Assembly (NCBI GenBank): GCA_900543625.1
Contig: UQSF01000006.1
Location: 1 to 64,000 of the forward strand
Direction of reading: 5' to 3'
Source of the DNA: an uncultured Eubacteriales bacterium
GTDB taxonomy: Bacteria; Bacillota; Clostridia; Oscillospirales; Oscillospiraceae
Length of the DNA: 64,000 bases
Shown: piece after piece, positions 8,261-15,710 of the stretch
How positions within the stretch are numbered: position 1 is the first letter of the stretch
How the letters are laid out: each line of letters starts with the position of its first letter
The notes under the pieces: model-generated
The model's database searches: none
The model's input: only the letters and a program-made list of their open reading frames with translations
Told to the model about the DNA's origin: nothing
Program-made: the position numbers and the translations under genes

Positions 8261-8337
8261 TGGTAGCGGCACCTGGATTCGAACCGGGGACACTTCGGGT
8301 ATGAACCGAATGCTCTGGCCAACTGAGCTATGCCGCC
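8261..8337 (-). tRNA. tRNA-Met (anticodon CAT, elongator-like)
   Basis: Minus-strand cloverleaf. Acceptor GGCGGCA pairs with TGCCGCT, anticodon stem TTCGG/CCGAA has loop TTCATAC (anticodon CAT), and CCA is encoded. The body resembles the elongator Met tRNA of Firmicutes rather than the initiator, though a lysidine-modified tRNA-Ile2 cannot be excluded by anticodon alone. The T stem (CCCGG with CCAGG) contains one C-A mismatch. Confidence 0.93.
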
Positions 8338-8376
8338 ATGTTGTGAGCGTCTCGCGAACCGCTAAACGCAAGGAGC

Positions 8377-8405
8377 ATTGTACCAAACAATGCTCCCTTT
8401 GTCAA
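8377..8405 (-). promoter_or_regulatory. Strong promoter of the tRNA operon, with a palindrome over its -10
   Basis: On the minus strand TTGACA (8405-8400) and TACAAT (8382-8377) have a 17-base spacer. A perfect 10-bp inverted repeat, GGAGCATTGT (8372-8381) and ACAATGCTCC (8387-8396), covers the -10 and part of the spacer. Confidence 0.85.
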
Positions 8406-8424
8406 TAAGTTTTGCGTCACTTTT

Positions 8425-9120
8425 TTAATTTTTTTGCGGCAAATAATCCAGAGGCGAAACGCTCTGCCCGGAGACCGAAACCGACAGATGCAGGTGGCTC
8501 TCCTGTGCCGATTCGCAGCCAGCGGAATCGCCGACCGAGCCGATCGTATCCCCTGCCGAGACCGAATCGCCGACGTTTACCGTGGGGATCGCCTCCAGAT
8601 TCGCATACGTGCAGCGCAGGCCGTCGGCGCGTTCCGTGACGACGGTCATGCCGTAGCGGTCGTCGTGATACACCTGCGTCACCGTGCCCGACGCCATGGC
8701 CGAGACGACCGCGCCGTAATCCGCCGCAATATCAATGCCGTCATGCGTGCGCCAGTCAGCCATTGTCTCATCATAGGCCAGCGCCGTCATTGCATAGGCG
8801 CGCGTCACCGCGCCATCGACCGGCCAGAGGTACACATCCTGCGCCGCCGTTTCTGCAGCTTCCTCCGCCGGAATTTTCGGCTCAGGCGACAGCTCCGGCG
8901 TCGGCTGCGGTGTTTCCGGCACGGGTACGACCGGTGTTGGCACGACCTCCAGCACCGCGCTGTGTGCACGCTCATCATCCATAGTCTTCGTATCTGCCAG
9001 CAGTGACCACGCAGAGACGCCGATCACCGCCGCGCAGAGGACGAGGGCTATGTAGAAGCCCTTGCCTTCGATGAAGCGTACAGATCTTTTTTCGGGGTTT
9101 TTGTCCTGATTCGGTTCCAT
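8425..9120 (-). CDS. spoIIQ: SpoIIQ-like M23 (LytM) peptidase, membrane-anchored
   Basis: A 231-residue protein with a short cytoplasmic N-terminus, one transmembrane helix (about 21-41), a Pro/Glu-rich linker and a C-terminal LytM/M23 domain (about 97-231). The zinc site is intact, with H126 and D130 in HDGID and H209-L-H211. SpoIIQ sits in the forespore membrane and binds SpoIIIAH of the mother cell; clostridial SpoIIQ proteins keep zinc ligands that B. subtilis SpoIIQ has lost. Size, topology and a sigma-F/sigma-G-type promoter (9157-9186) support this over a generic peptidase. ATG 9120 follows GGAGGG; further upstream the frame enters the terminator of eno. Confidence 0.78.
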   Translation of the reverse strand: MEPNQDKNPEKRSVRFIEGKGFYIALVLCAAVIGVSAWSLLADTKTMDDERAHSAVLEVVPTPVVPVPETPQPTPELSPEPKIPAEEAAETAAQDVYLWPVDGAVTRAYAMTALAYDETMADWRTHDGIDIAADYGAVVSAMASGTVTQVYHDDRYGMTVVTERADGLRCTYANLEAIPTVNVGDSVSAGDTIGSVGDSAGCESAQESHLHLSVSVSGQSVSPLDYLPQKN

Positions 9121-9135
9121 TGTATTTCCCTCCAA

Positions 9136-9180
9136 GAAAAAAGGTGTTTGCATGGGTATTGTCACCCACGCAAACACCTT
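9136..9180 (-). terminator. Terminator of the pgk-tpiA-gpmI-eno operon
   Basis: On the minus strand GGTGTTTGCGTGGGT (9178-9164) pairs with ACCCATGCAAACACC (9157-9143) through one G-U pair, followed by six T. It lies just after eno and just before the SpoIIQ-like gene. Confidence 0.88.
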
Positions 9181-9186
9181 TTATAC
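9157..9186 (-). promoter_or_regulatory. Sigma-F/sigma-G-type promoter of the SpoIIQ-like gene
   Basis: On the minus strand GTATA (9186-9182), a 15-base spacer, then GGTGACAATA (9166-9157). This fits the forespore consensus GYATA-N15-GGNNANAHTR at every defined position. The -10 lies inside the eno terminator stem and loop, and transcription would start near 9150, past the 5' arm of that hairpin. B. subtilis spoIIQ is likewise under sigma-F. Confidence 0.72.
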
Positions 9187-9198
9187 CGGTTTGGGAAA

Positions 9199-10491
9199 TT
9201 ACTTCTTGATGCTGAAAAATGCATCCTTTCCGGGATACTGTGCCACGTCGAACAGCTCGTCCTCGATGCGCAGCAGCTGGTTGTACTTCGCAACGCGGTC
9301 GGTGCGGCTCGGAGCACCGGTCTTGATCTGACCGGCGTTGACGGCCACGGAGATGTCCGCGATTGTGGTGTCCTCGGTCTCGCCGGAGCGGTGAGACACG
9401 ACGGCCGTCCAGCCGGCGCGGTGCGCCATCTGGATCGCGTCGAGCGTCTCGGTCAGCGTGCCAATCTGGTTGAGCTTGATGAGCACGGCATTGGCTGCGC
9501 CGAGCTCGATGCCCTTCTTGATGCGCTGGACGTTCGTGACGAACAGGTCATCACCGACGAGCTGGATCTTCTTGCCGAGGCGATCCATGAGCATCTGCCA
9601 GCCTTCCCAGTCATCCTCGGCCATGCCGTCCTCGAGGGAGATGATCGGGTACTTCTCAACGAAGTCGGCGTACATATCGACCATCTGCTCGCGGGTCATG
9701 ACCGTGCCGCGCTTCGGCAGGTGGTAGCAGCCGTCCTCCGCGTTGAACCACTCGGAGCAGGCGCTGTCGATGGCGATCATGAAATCGTCATACGGCTTGT
9801 AGCCGGCAAGCTCGATGGCCTTGACGAGCGCCTTGAGCGCGTCCTCGTCGCTGTCGAGGTTCGGAGCGTAGCCGCCCTCGTCGCCCACGCCGGAGGCCGG
9901 AACGACCTTCTTGAGCACGTGGAACACTTCCGAGCACATACGCAGCGCCTCGGCGAAGCTCTTGGCGCCGACGGGCATGATCATGAACTCCTGGATGTCA
10001 ACGTTGCTGCCGGTGGCGTGTGCGCCGCCGTTGAGCACGTTCATCATCGGCACAGGCAGCGTCTTAGCGTTGCAGCCGCCGATGTAGTTATACAGGCTCT
10101 GGCCGGTCGCCAACGCGCCGGCCTTCGCGCACGCGAGGGACACGCCGAGAATAGCATTGGCGCCGAGACGGGTCTTGTTCGGGGTGCCGTCCAGCTCGAT
10201 GAGCAGCTTGTCGATGGAGGTCTGGTCGAGGACGTTCATGCCCTGCAGCGCCTCAGCGATCTCGACGTTGACGTTCTCAACTGCCTTGAGCACGCCCTTG
10301 CCGAGGTAACGGCTCTTATCGCCGTCGCGCAGCTCGCAAGCCTCGTAGATACCGGTGGAAGCGCCGGACGGAACGGCAGCGCGGCCAACGGTGCCGTCGT
10401 CAAGCGTGACCTCGACTTCCACGGTCGGATTGCCGCGGGAGTCCAGAATCTCTCTGGCACTTACATCCACAATTTCAAAATAGTCCTTCAT
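9199..10491 (-). CDS. eno: Enolase
   Basis: A 430-residue protein of the usual length that interconverts 2-phosphoglycerate and phosphoenolpyruvate. It starts with the classic IVDVSAREILDSRGNPTVEVEV. VPSGASTGIYEACELRDGD is the first catalytic loop. The metal ligands and catalytic Lys are in VGDDLFVTN and LIKLNQIGTLTETLDAI, followed by SHRSGETEDTTIAD. ATG 10491 follows AAAGGAG. It is the last gene of the glycolytic operon, 12 bases after gpmI. Confidence 0.98.
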   Translation of the reverse strand: MKDYFEIVDVSAREILDSRGNPTVEVEVTLDDGTVGRAAVPSGASTGIYEACELRDGDKSRYLGKGVLKAVENVNVEIAEALQGMNVLDQTSIDKLLIELDGTPNKTRLGANAILGVSLACAKAGALATGQSLYNYIGGCNAKTLPVPMMNVLNGGAHATGSNVDIQEFMIMPVGAKSFAEALRMCSEVFHVLKKVVPASGVGDEGGYAPNLDSDEDALKALVKAIELAGYKPYDDFMIAIDSACSEWFNAEDGCYHLPKRGTVMTREQMVDMYADFVEKYPIISLEDGMAEDDWEGWQMLMDRLGKKIQLVGDDLFVTNVQRIKKGIELGAANAVLIKLNQIGTLTETLDAIQMAHRAGWTAVVSHRSGETEDTTIADISVAVNAGQIKTGAPSRTDRVAKYNQLLRIEDELFDVAQYPGKDAFFSIKK

Positions 10492-10503
10492 GTCAATACT
10501 CCT

Positions 10504-12027
10504 TTATGATTTTTCGATAAGGCTCTCGCCTGTCATTGCGGGTTTCGGCTCGATGTGCATCAGCTCGAGCATGGTCGGTGCGATATCGGAAAGACGGCCC
10601 TGCGCGCGCAGCGGCAGCTCTCTGCCGACGAGCACCAGCGGCACAAGATTCGTCGTGTGCGCCGTATTCGGCGAGGCATCCGCCTCGACCATGCGGTCGG
10701 CGTTGCCGTGATCAGCAGTGACGAGCAGCGTGTAGCCCATCTCCTGCGCCGCCGCAACGACCTCGCCGAGGCAGCGATCCACGCACTCGACCGCCTGAAT
10801 GGCGGCCGGCAGTACACCCGTGTGGCCGACCATGTCACAGTTGGCAAAATTGCAGACGATCATGTCATACGCACCGGTACGGATGCGCGCCACGAGCTCG
10901 TCCTTGACCTGGACGGCGCTCATCTCAGGAACGAGGTCGTAGGTCGGAAATTCGCGCGGCGACGGGATGAGCACACGATCCTCGCCGGGATACTGCGTCT
11001 CCGTGCCGCCGTTGAAGAAGAACGTGACGTGCGCGTACTTTTCCGTCTCCGCGATGCGCAGCTGGCGCAGACCGTGTGCACTGACGATCTCGCCGAGCGT
11101 GTCGTGCAGCTCCTCGGGCGGGAACGCGATCGGAAGATCGGTGAGCTTCTCGTCGTAGCGTGTCGTGCAGACATAGTGCAGGTCCTGCGCAACGACCTTG
11201 CGCCGGAAGCCGTCAAAATCGCTCTGCGTGAGCGCATAGGTCATTTCCCGGGCGCGGTCGGGACGGAAATTCATGAAGATGACACTGTCACCGGAACAGA
11301 TCTTCCCATCAGGAACACAGACGACGGGCTTGACGAACTCATCCGTCACACCGGCGGCATAGCTCTCCTCCATCGCGTGGATGGGGTCGGGGTCCTGCAC
11401 ACCCTCACCGCAGACCATGGCATTGTAGCTCGCCTCGATGCGGTCCCAGCGCTTGTCACGGTCCATGCCGTAGAAGCGTCCCTGCAGCGTTGCGATCTTG
11501 CCCGTGCCGAGCTCGGCACAGTAGTCATGCAGCTGGCTGACATAGCCCGCGCCGCTCGTCGGCGCGACGTCGCGCCCGTCAAGGAAGCAGTGCAGATAGA
11601 CGCGCTCGATGCCGCGGTCATGCGCCATCTTCACCATGGCGAAGATGTGCTGGATGTGGCTGTGCACGCCGCCGTCAGACAGCAGACCGAGGATGTGCAG
11701 CGCCTTGCCGTTTGCAGCGTTATCAAGCGCCGCGCCATAGACGGGGTTTTCAAAAAACGAGCCGTCGGAAATGGCGTTGGTGATGCGCGGCAGATCCTGA
11801 AACACGACGCGGCCCGAGCCGATGTTCGTGTGACCGACCTCGCTGTTGCCCATCTGTCCGTCCGGCAGGCCGACGTCCAGCCCGGAGGCAGAGAGCTTCG
11901 TGTGCGGCCAGCGCTGCAGGAGGCTGTCCATCACCGGCGTTTTGGCCATATAGATGGCGTTTCCCGCATTCGGCTCGCCGATGCCGTAGCCGTCGAGGAT
12001 GATGAGTGCGACTTTTCTGTTGCTCAT
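10504..12027 (-). CDS. gpmI: 2,3-bisphosphoglycerate-independent phosphoglycerate mutase
   Basis: A 507-residue alkaline-phosphatase-superfamily enzyme that converts 3- to 2-phosphoglycerate with two Mn2+. N-terminal ALIILDGYG supplies metal-site Asp residues. GQMGNSEVGHTNIG holds the phosphoserine nucleophile (about Ser62). DGRDVAPTSG, FRPDRAREM and TADHGNAD are the further substrate and metal motifs. Its ATG overlaps the tpiA stop as ATGA, indicating translational coupling, and eno follows at once. Confidence 0.98.
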   Translation of the reverse strand: MSNRKVALIILDGYGIGEPNAGNAIYMAKTPVMDSLLQRWPHTKLSASGLDVGLPDGQMGNSEVGHTNIGSGRVVFQDLPRITNAISDGSFFENPVYGAALDNAANGKALHILGLLSDGGVHSHIQHIFAMVKMAHDRGIERVYLHCFLDGRDVAPTSGAGYVSQLHDYCAELGTGKIATLQGRFYGMDRDKRWDRIEASYNAMVCGEGVQDPDPIHAMEESYAAGVTDEFVKPVVCVPDGKICSGDSVIFMNFRPDRAREMTYALTQSDFDGFRRKVVAQDLHYVCTTRYDEKLTDLPIAFPPEELHDTLGEIVSAHGLRQLRIAETEKYAHVTFFFNGGTETQYPGEDRVLIPSPREFPTYDLVPEMSAVQVKDELVARIRTGAYDMIVCNFANCDMVGHTGVLPAAIQAVECVDRCLGEVVAAAQEMGYTLLVTADHGNADRMVEADASPNTAHTTNLVPLVLVGRELPLRAQGRLSDIAPTMLELMHIEPKPAMTGESLIEKS

Positions 12028-12806
12028 TCGCAGGCTCCCTGCGCCGTCGCGGCAATGATCTTCGAGAAATCGACCGGCTTGAGCGACGCGCCGCCGATGA
12101 GGCCGCCGTCGATGTCCGGCTGTGCCAGCAGCTCGGCTGCGTTGCCCGCGTTCATCGAGCCGCCGTAGAGGATGCTGATCGCCTTGGCCGTGTTGGCGTC
12201 ATAGAGCTTGGCAAGCGTGGCGCGGATGGAGGCGCAGACCTCCTGTGCCTGTGCGCTCGTGGCGGTGTTGCCGGTGCCGATGGCCCACAGGGGCTCATAG
12301 GCGATGACGCAGCGCACTGCCTGCTCCGCCGTCAGACCGGAGAAAGCGGCCGCGACCTGATAGGCAACATAGGTCTCGGTCAGGTCATGCTCACGCTGCG
12401 CAAGGCTCTCGCCGACGCAGATGATCGGGATGATGTGATTCTCCAGCAGAATTTTCGTCTTGGCGTTGACCTGCAGATCGGTCTCGCCATGATAGCTGCG
12501 GCGCTCACTGTGACCGACGATGCAGTACTGTGCGCCGAGATCGCTGAGCTGCTCGGCGGATACCTCGCCGGTGTACGCACCGTGCTGATGCTCGGACACG
12601 TCCTGTGCGCCGACGCCGAGAGCGCAGCACTGACCGGCAGCCTCCAGCGCACCGATCAGCGGGTACGGGGCACAGATAACCACGTCACAGCAGCGCTCTG
12701 CCGGAAGATTCGCCTGCAGCTCCTGCGCGAAGGCCGGGATCTCGGCCACGCGCTTATTGAGCTTCCAGTTACCGGCGATGATTGCTTTTCTCTCTTTGAT
12801 ATTCAT
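12024..12806 (-). CDS. tpiA: Triosephosphate isomerase
   Basis: A 260-residue TIM barrel with GNWKLNK (catalytic Lys), IVGHSERR (catalytic His), AYEPLWAIGTG (catalytic Glu) and the phosphate-binding LYGGSMNAGNA. It interconverts dihydroxyacetone phosphate and glyceraldehyde 3-phosphate. Third from last in the glycolytic operon, 22 bases after pgk and overlapping gpmI by 4 bases. Confidence 0.98.
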   Translation of the reverse strand: MNIKERKAIIAGNWKLNKRVAEIPAFAQELQANLPAERCCDVVICAPYPLIGALEAAGQCCALGVGAQDVSEHQHGAYTGEVSAEQLSDLGAQYCIVGHSERRSYHGETDLQVNAKTKILLENHIIPIICVGESLAQREHDLTETYVAYQVAAAFSGLTAEQAVRCVIAYEPLWAIGTGNTATSAQAQEVCASIRATLAKLYDANTAKAISILYGGSMNAGNAAELLAQPDIDGGLIGGASLKPVDFSKIIAATAQGACE

Positions 12807-12828
12807 ATCCTAATTTCCTTTCCAGCGC

Positions 12829-14022
12829 TTACTTATCCAGCAGGCACGCAACGCCCGGCAGCTCCTTGCCCTCAAGGAACTCCAGTGAAGCGCCGCCGCC
12901 GGTGGAGATGTGCGTCATCTTATCGGCGAAACCGAGCTTCTCGACCGCAGCCGCCGAATCGCCACCGCCGACGATCGTGACCGCGCCGGACTCCGCCAGC
13001 GCTGCCGCAATGGCTTCCGTGCCGGCGGCAAAGGCCGGGAACTCGAACACGCCCATCGGTCCGTTCCAGACGACCGTGCCGGCGCCCTTGACGGCATCCG
13101 TGAACAGCTTGATCGTCTCAGGGCCGATGTCAAGACCCATCCAGTCGGCCGGTATGGCGTTGGTCGGCACGACCTTGCGCGCGCAATCTGCAGCAAACTG
13201 ATCGCCGGCCATAGTGTCAACGGGCAGCAGCAGCTTCACGCCACGCTCCTTCGCCTTCCGGATCATCTCGAGCGCATAGTCCATTTTGTCAGCCTCGAGC
13301 AGAGACGTGCCGATCTCGCCGCCCTGCGCCTTGACGAACGTGTAGGCCATGCCGCCGCCGATGATGATCGTGTCGGCCTTTTCGAGCAGGTTATTGATGA
13401 CGCCGATCTTATCCGATACCTTCGCGCCGCCGAGGATGGCGACGAACGGGCGCTTCGGATCTTCCAGCGCCTTGCCCATGACGGACAGCTCTTTCTCGAT
13501 CAGCAGACCGGCATATGCGGGCAGATACGCCGCGACGCCGGCAGTAGAAGCGTGTGCGCGATGCACCGTGCCGAACGCATCGGAGACATAAAGCTCAGCC
13601 ATGCTCGCGAGCTCTTTTGCGAATTCGGGGTCATTTTTCTCCTCACGGGGATCAAAACGCAGGTTCTCCAGCAGCAGAAGCTGACCCGGCTGCAGCGCGG
13701 CCGCCTTGGTCTTGGCATCCTCGCCGATGATATCCTTGGCAAAGAGCACGTCCATACCCAGCAGCTCCGTCAGGCGCTTGGCCACCGGCGCGAGCGTGAG
13801 GCTCTCTTTCCACGTGCCCTTCGGCTTGCCGAGGTGCGAGCAGGCGATCACGGCAGCGCCGTTATCGAGCAGGTAGCGGATCGTCGGCAGCGCGGCCACG
13901 ATGCGCTTGTCGCTCGTGATCTCGCCGGTCATCTTGTCCTGCGGGACATTGAAGTCACAGCGCAGCAGCACTTTTTTACCGGAAAGCTGGACGTCCCTGA
14001 CGGTCATTTTGTTGTAGTTCAT
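12829..14022 (-). CDS. pgk: Phosphoglycerate kinase
   Basis: A 397-residue protein of usual length. The N-terminal domain has KKVLLRCDFNVP and substrate-binding arginines. The C-terminal nucleotide domain has GGAKVSDKIGVI, WNGPMGVFE and VGGGDSAAAVEKLG, ending with ISTGGGASLEFLEG. It makes ATP from 1,3-bisphosphoglycerate. It is the first gene of pgk-tpiA-gpmI-eno; the usual leader gapA is absent and trmL lies upstream instead. ATG 14022 follows GGAGGAAG. Confidence 0.98.
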   Translation of the reverse strand: MNYNKMTVRDVQLSGKKVLLRCDFNVPQDKMTGEITSDKRIVAALPTIRYLLDNGAAVIACSHLGKPKGTWKESLTLAPVAKRLTELLGMDVLFAKDIIGEDAKTKAAALQPGQLLLLENLRFDPREEKNDPEFAKELASMAELYVSDAFGTVHRAHASTAGVAAYLPAYAGLLIEKELSVMGKALEDPKRPFVAILGGAKVSDKIGVINNLLEKADTIIIGGGMAYTFVKAQGGEIGTSLLEADKMDYALEMIRKAKERGVKLLLPVDTMAGDQFAADCARKVVPTNAIPADWMGLDIGPETIKLFTDAVKGAGTVVWNGPMGVFEFPAFAAGTEAIAAALAESGAVTIVGGGDSAAAVEKLGFADKMTHISTGGGASLEFLEGKELPGVACLLDK

Positions 14023-14039
14023 CTTGCTTCCTCCTGGTT

Positions 14040-14062
14040 TGTGATTTCACACAGGCGTGTGA
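14040..14062. promoter_or_regulatory. Clustered TGTGA/TCACA half-sites upstream of pgk
   Basis: TGTGA-TT-TCACA (14040-14051) overlaps TCACAC-AGGC-GTGTGA (14047-14062), so three half-sites of one motif lie 18-40 bases before the pgk start. They could be an operator for the glycolytic operon. The spacing differs from the N6 of classic CRP/FNR sites. Confidence 0.35.
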
Positions 14063-14070
14063 TATGGTAT

Positions 14071-14547
14071 TCAAAGATCCAGATCGATCTGTCCGAGCAG
14101 ATTCTGCTGACGCAGCGCCTCATAGCACAAGATCGCCGCGGAATTGGACAGATTCAGACTGCGCGCCTCTGCGCGCATGGGGATACGCAGGCAGTGGTCG
14201 GCATAGCGTTCACGCAGCCACTCGGGCAGCCCCTTCGTCTCCTTGCCGAACATGAGCGTCACGTTCGCGGCAGAGAGATCAGCGTCGGCATAGCTCACCT
14301 TCGCCTTGGTCGTGAGCAGCCAGAGATTTTCATCCCCATTTTTGGCGAAGTACTCGTCGATGTTCTCATATACCGAGATATCGACCAGATGCCAGTAGTC
14401 AAGTCCGGCGCGCTTGACGGCGCGGTCGGAAATATCAAACCCGAGCGGTTTGATCAGGTGCAGCCGCGAACCCGTGCAGGCACAGGTACGCGCAATGGCG
14501 CCGGTGTTGTTCGGGATCTCCGGCTCCACCAAAACGATATCTACCAT
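14071..14547 (-). CDS. trmL: tRNA (cytidine/uridine-34 2'-O)-methyltransferase, SPOUT family
   Basis: A 158-residue minimal SpoU/SPOUT enzyme that methylates the wobble ribose of tRNA-Leu species, using SAM bound in a trefoil knot. VLVEPEIPNNTGAIARTCA is the N-terminal motif, LMFGKETKGLPEW the central motif 2, and IPMRAEARSLNLSNSAAILCYEALR the knot-forming motif 3. Length fits TrmL exactly. It sits 48 bases upstream of pgk and could be cotranscribed with it. Confidence 0.95.
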   Translation of the reverse strand: MVDIVLVEPEIPNNTGAIARTCACTGSRLHLIKPLGFDISDRAVKRAGLDYWHLVDISVYENIDEYFAKNGDENLWLLTTKAKVSYADADLSAANVTLMFGKETKGLPEWLRERYADHCLRIPMRAEARSLNLSNSAAILCYEALRQQNLLGQIDLDL

Positions 14548-14702
14548 AATGCTTCCTCTTCGTTATTTTTTTCAAATTCACAGCCGATTATATCTCTGTT
14601 ATTGTATTACTTTGCTGCTTTTTTTGCAATCGCCCTTTTAAATAAAGCTGTCACTGGAAATCGCTGCATTTCTGAACTTTTCGTGAAACATGCCGAAGAC
14701 CA

Positions 14703-14731
14703 TTGCATAATGGATGAAAAAACTTTATAAT
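14703..14731 (+). promoter_or_regulatory. Promoter of the radical SAM/FMN-oxidase operon
   Basis: TTGCAT (14703-14708), a 17-base spacer and consensus TATAAT (14726-14731). The start codon is 50 bases downstream. AGAATC and GATTCT in the leader form a weak inverted repeat. Confidence 0.75.
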
Positions 14732-14781
14732 ATCCACAGAATCTATCGATTTCACGCAAGATTCTATGCGTGGGAGGTACT

Positions 14782-15690
14782 ATGACGCAACTTTGTTCCG
14801 TCTGTCCGCGCGGCTGCGGTGTTGACCGCGCAGGCGGACAATTGGGCTTTTGTGCAGTTCCGGATGCACCCATGGTGGCGCGCGCAGCGCCGCATTTCGG
14901 TGAGGAACCGTGCATATCCGGCACACGCGGCAGCGGCGCGGTCTTTTTCTCCGGCTGCAATCTGCGGTGCGTATTTTGCCAGAACCGCGACATCAGCCGC
15001 GGCGAACACGGAAAAGAGATCACCGTCGCGCAGCTCCGCGCTATTTTTTTGCGCCTGCGGGACGAAGGTGTGCACAACATCAACCTCGTTACCCCCAGCC
15101 ACTACACGCCGCAGATCACCGAGGCGCTCACGGGTCTGTCCCTTGGCATCCCGGTCGTGTGGAACAGCTCGGGCTACGAGTGTGTGGAGTCGCTGCGTAT
15201 GCTCGAGGGGCTCGTGCAGGTATACCTGCCGGACATGAAATACGCCCTGTCCGGACCGGCAGCACGCTACTCCGCCGCCGCGGATTACCCGCAGGTCGCC
15301 CGCGCCGCCATTCTGGAAATGTACCGTCAGACCGGTCCGTTTCAGCTCGATGACGACGGGATGCTGCAGCGCGGCGTACTCATCCGGCATCTCATTTTGC
15401 CGCATCAAGGCGAAAACACCCGCCGCGTCATCGACTGGGTCGGGCAGACGTTTGCGCCTGGGCAGGTGCTCTTCAGTCTCATGAGCCAGTACACGCCCGT
15501 CGGCGATCTGGCGCAGTGGCCGGAGCTGCAGCACCCCGTCTCCCCCGCACTCAACGATGCCATGTACGAATACCTGATGGACAGCCCCATCACAGACGGT
15601 TTCTATCAGGATCTCGATGCCGCGACCGACGACATGATCCCGGCGTTTGACGGCACGGGCGTTTCGGCAGCAAATCCATCAATACAGTAA
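14782..15690 (+). CDS. Radical SAM protein, PflA/PflX-like (COG1313 type)
   Basis: A 302-residue radical SAM enzyme. The cluster motif SGCNLRCVFCQN has Cys59, Cys63 and Cys66 (CxxxCxxC). A Cys-rich N-terminus (C5, C8, C12, C24, C44) may bind metal. INLVTPSHYTP and VWNSSGYE are typical of the uncharacterised PflX-like branch related to glycyl-radical activases, though no glycyl-radical enzyme is adjacent. ATG 14782 follows GGGAGG; a GTG at 14770 precedes that SD and is rejected. The next gene starts 20 bases later and must be cotranscribed, so the two products may act together. Confidence 0.88.
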   Translation: MTQLCSVCPRGCGVDRAGGQLGFCAVPDAPMVARAAPHFGEEPCISGTRGSGAVFFSGCNLRCVFCQNRDISRGEHGKEITVAQLRAIFLRLRDEGVHNINLVTPSHYTPQITEALTGLSLGIPVVWNSSGYECVESLRMLEGLVQVYLPDMKYALSGPAARYSAAADYPQVARAAILEMYRQTGPFQLDDDGMLQRGVLIRHLILPHQGENTRRVIDWVGQTFAPGQVLFSLMSQYTPVGDLAQWPELQHPVSPALNDAMYEYLMDSPITDGFYQDLDAATDDMIPAFDGTGVSAANPSIQ

Positions 15691-15710
15691 AGATATATGG
15701 AGGTACCCTC

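Noticed and set aside
8104..8322. Minus-strand 72-codon frame
   Set aside because: It covers three tRNA genes, so it is not coding.
9148..10509. Plus-strand 453-codon frame antisense to eno, and similar frames over gpmI (10555-12168) and pgk (12910-14730)
   Set aside because: They mirror the codon pattern of strongly recognised glycolytic genes and lack SD and recognisable domains.
14607..15083. Minus-strand 158-codon frame over the radical SAM gene
   Set aside because: The plus frame has the intact CxxxCxxC motif and SD; the minus frame shows no family pattern.
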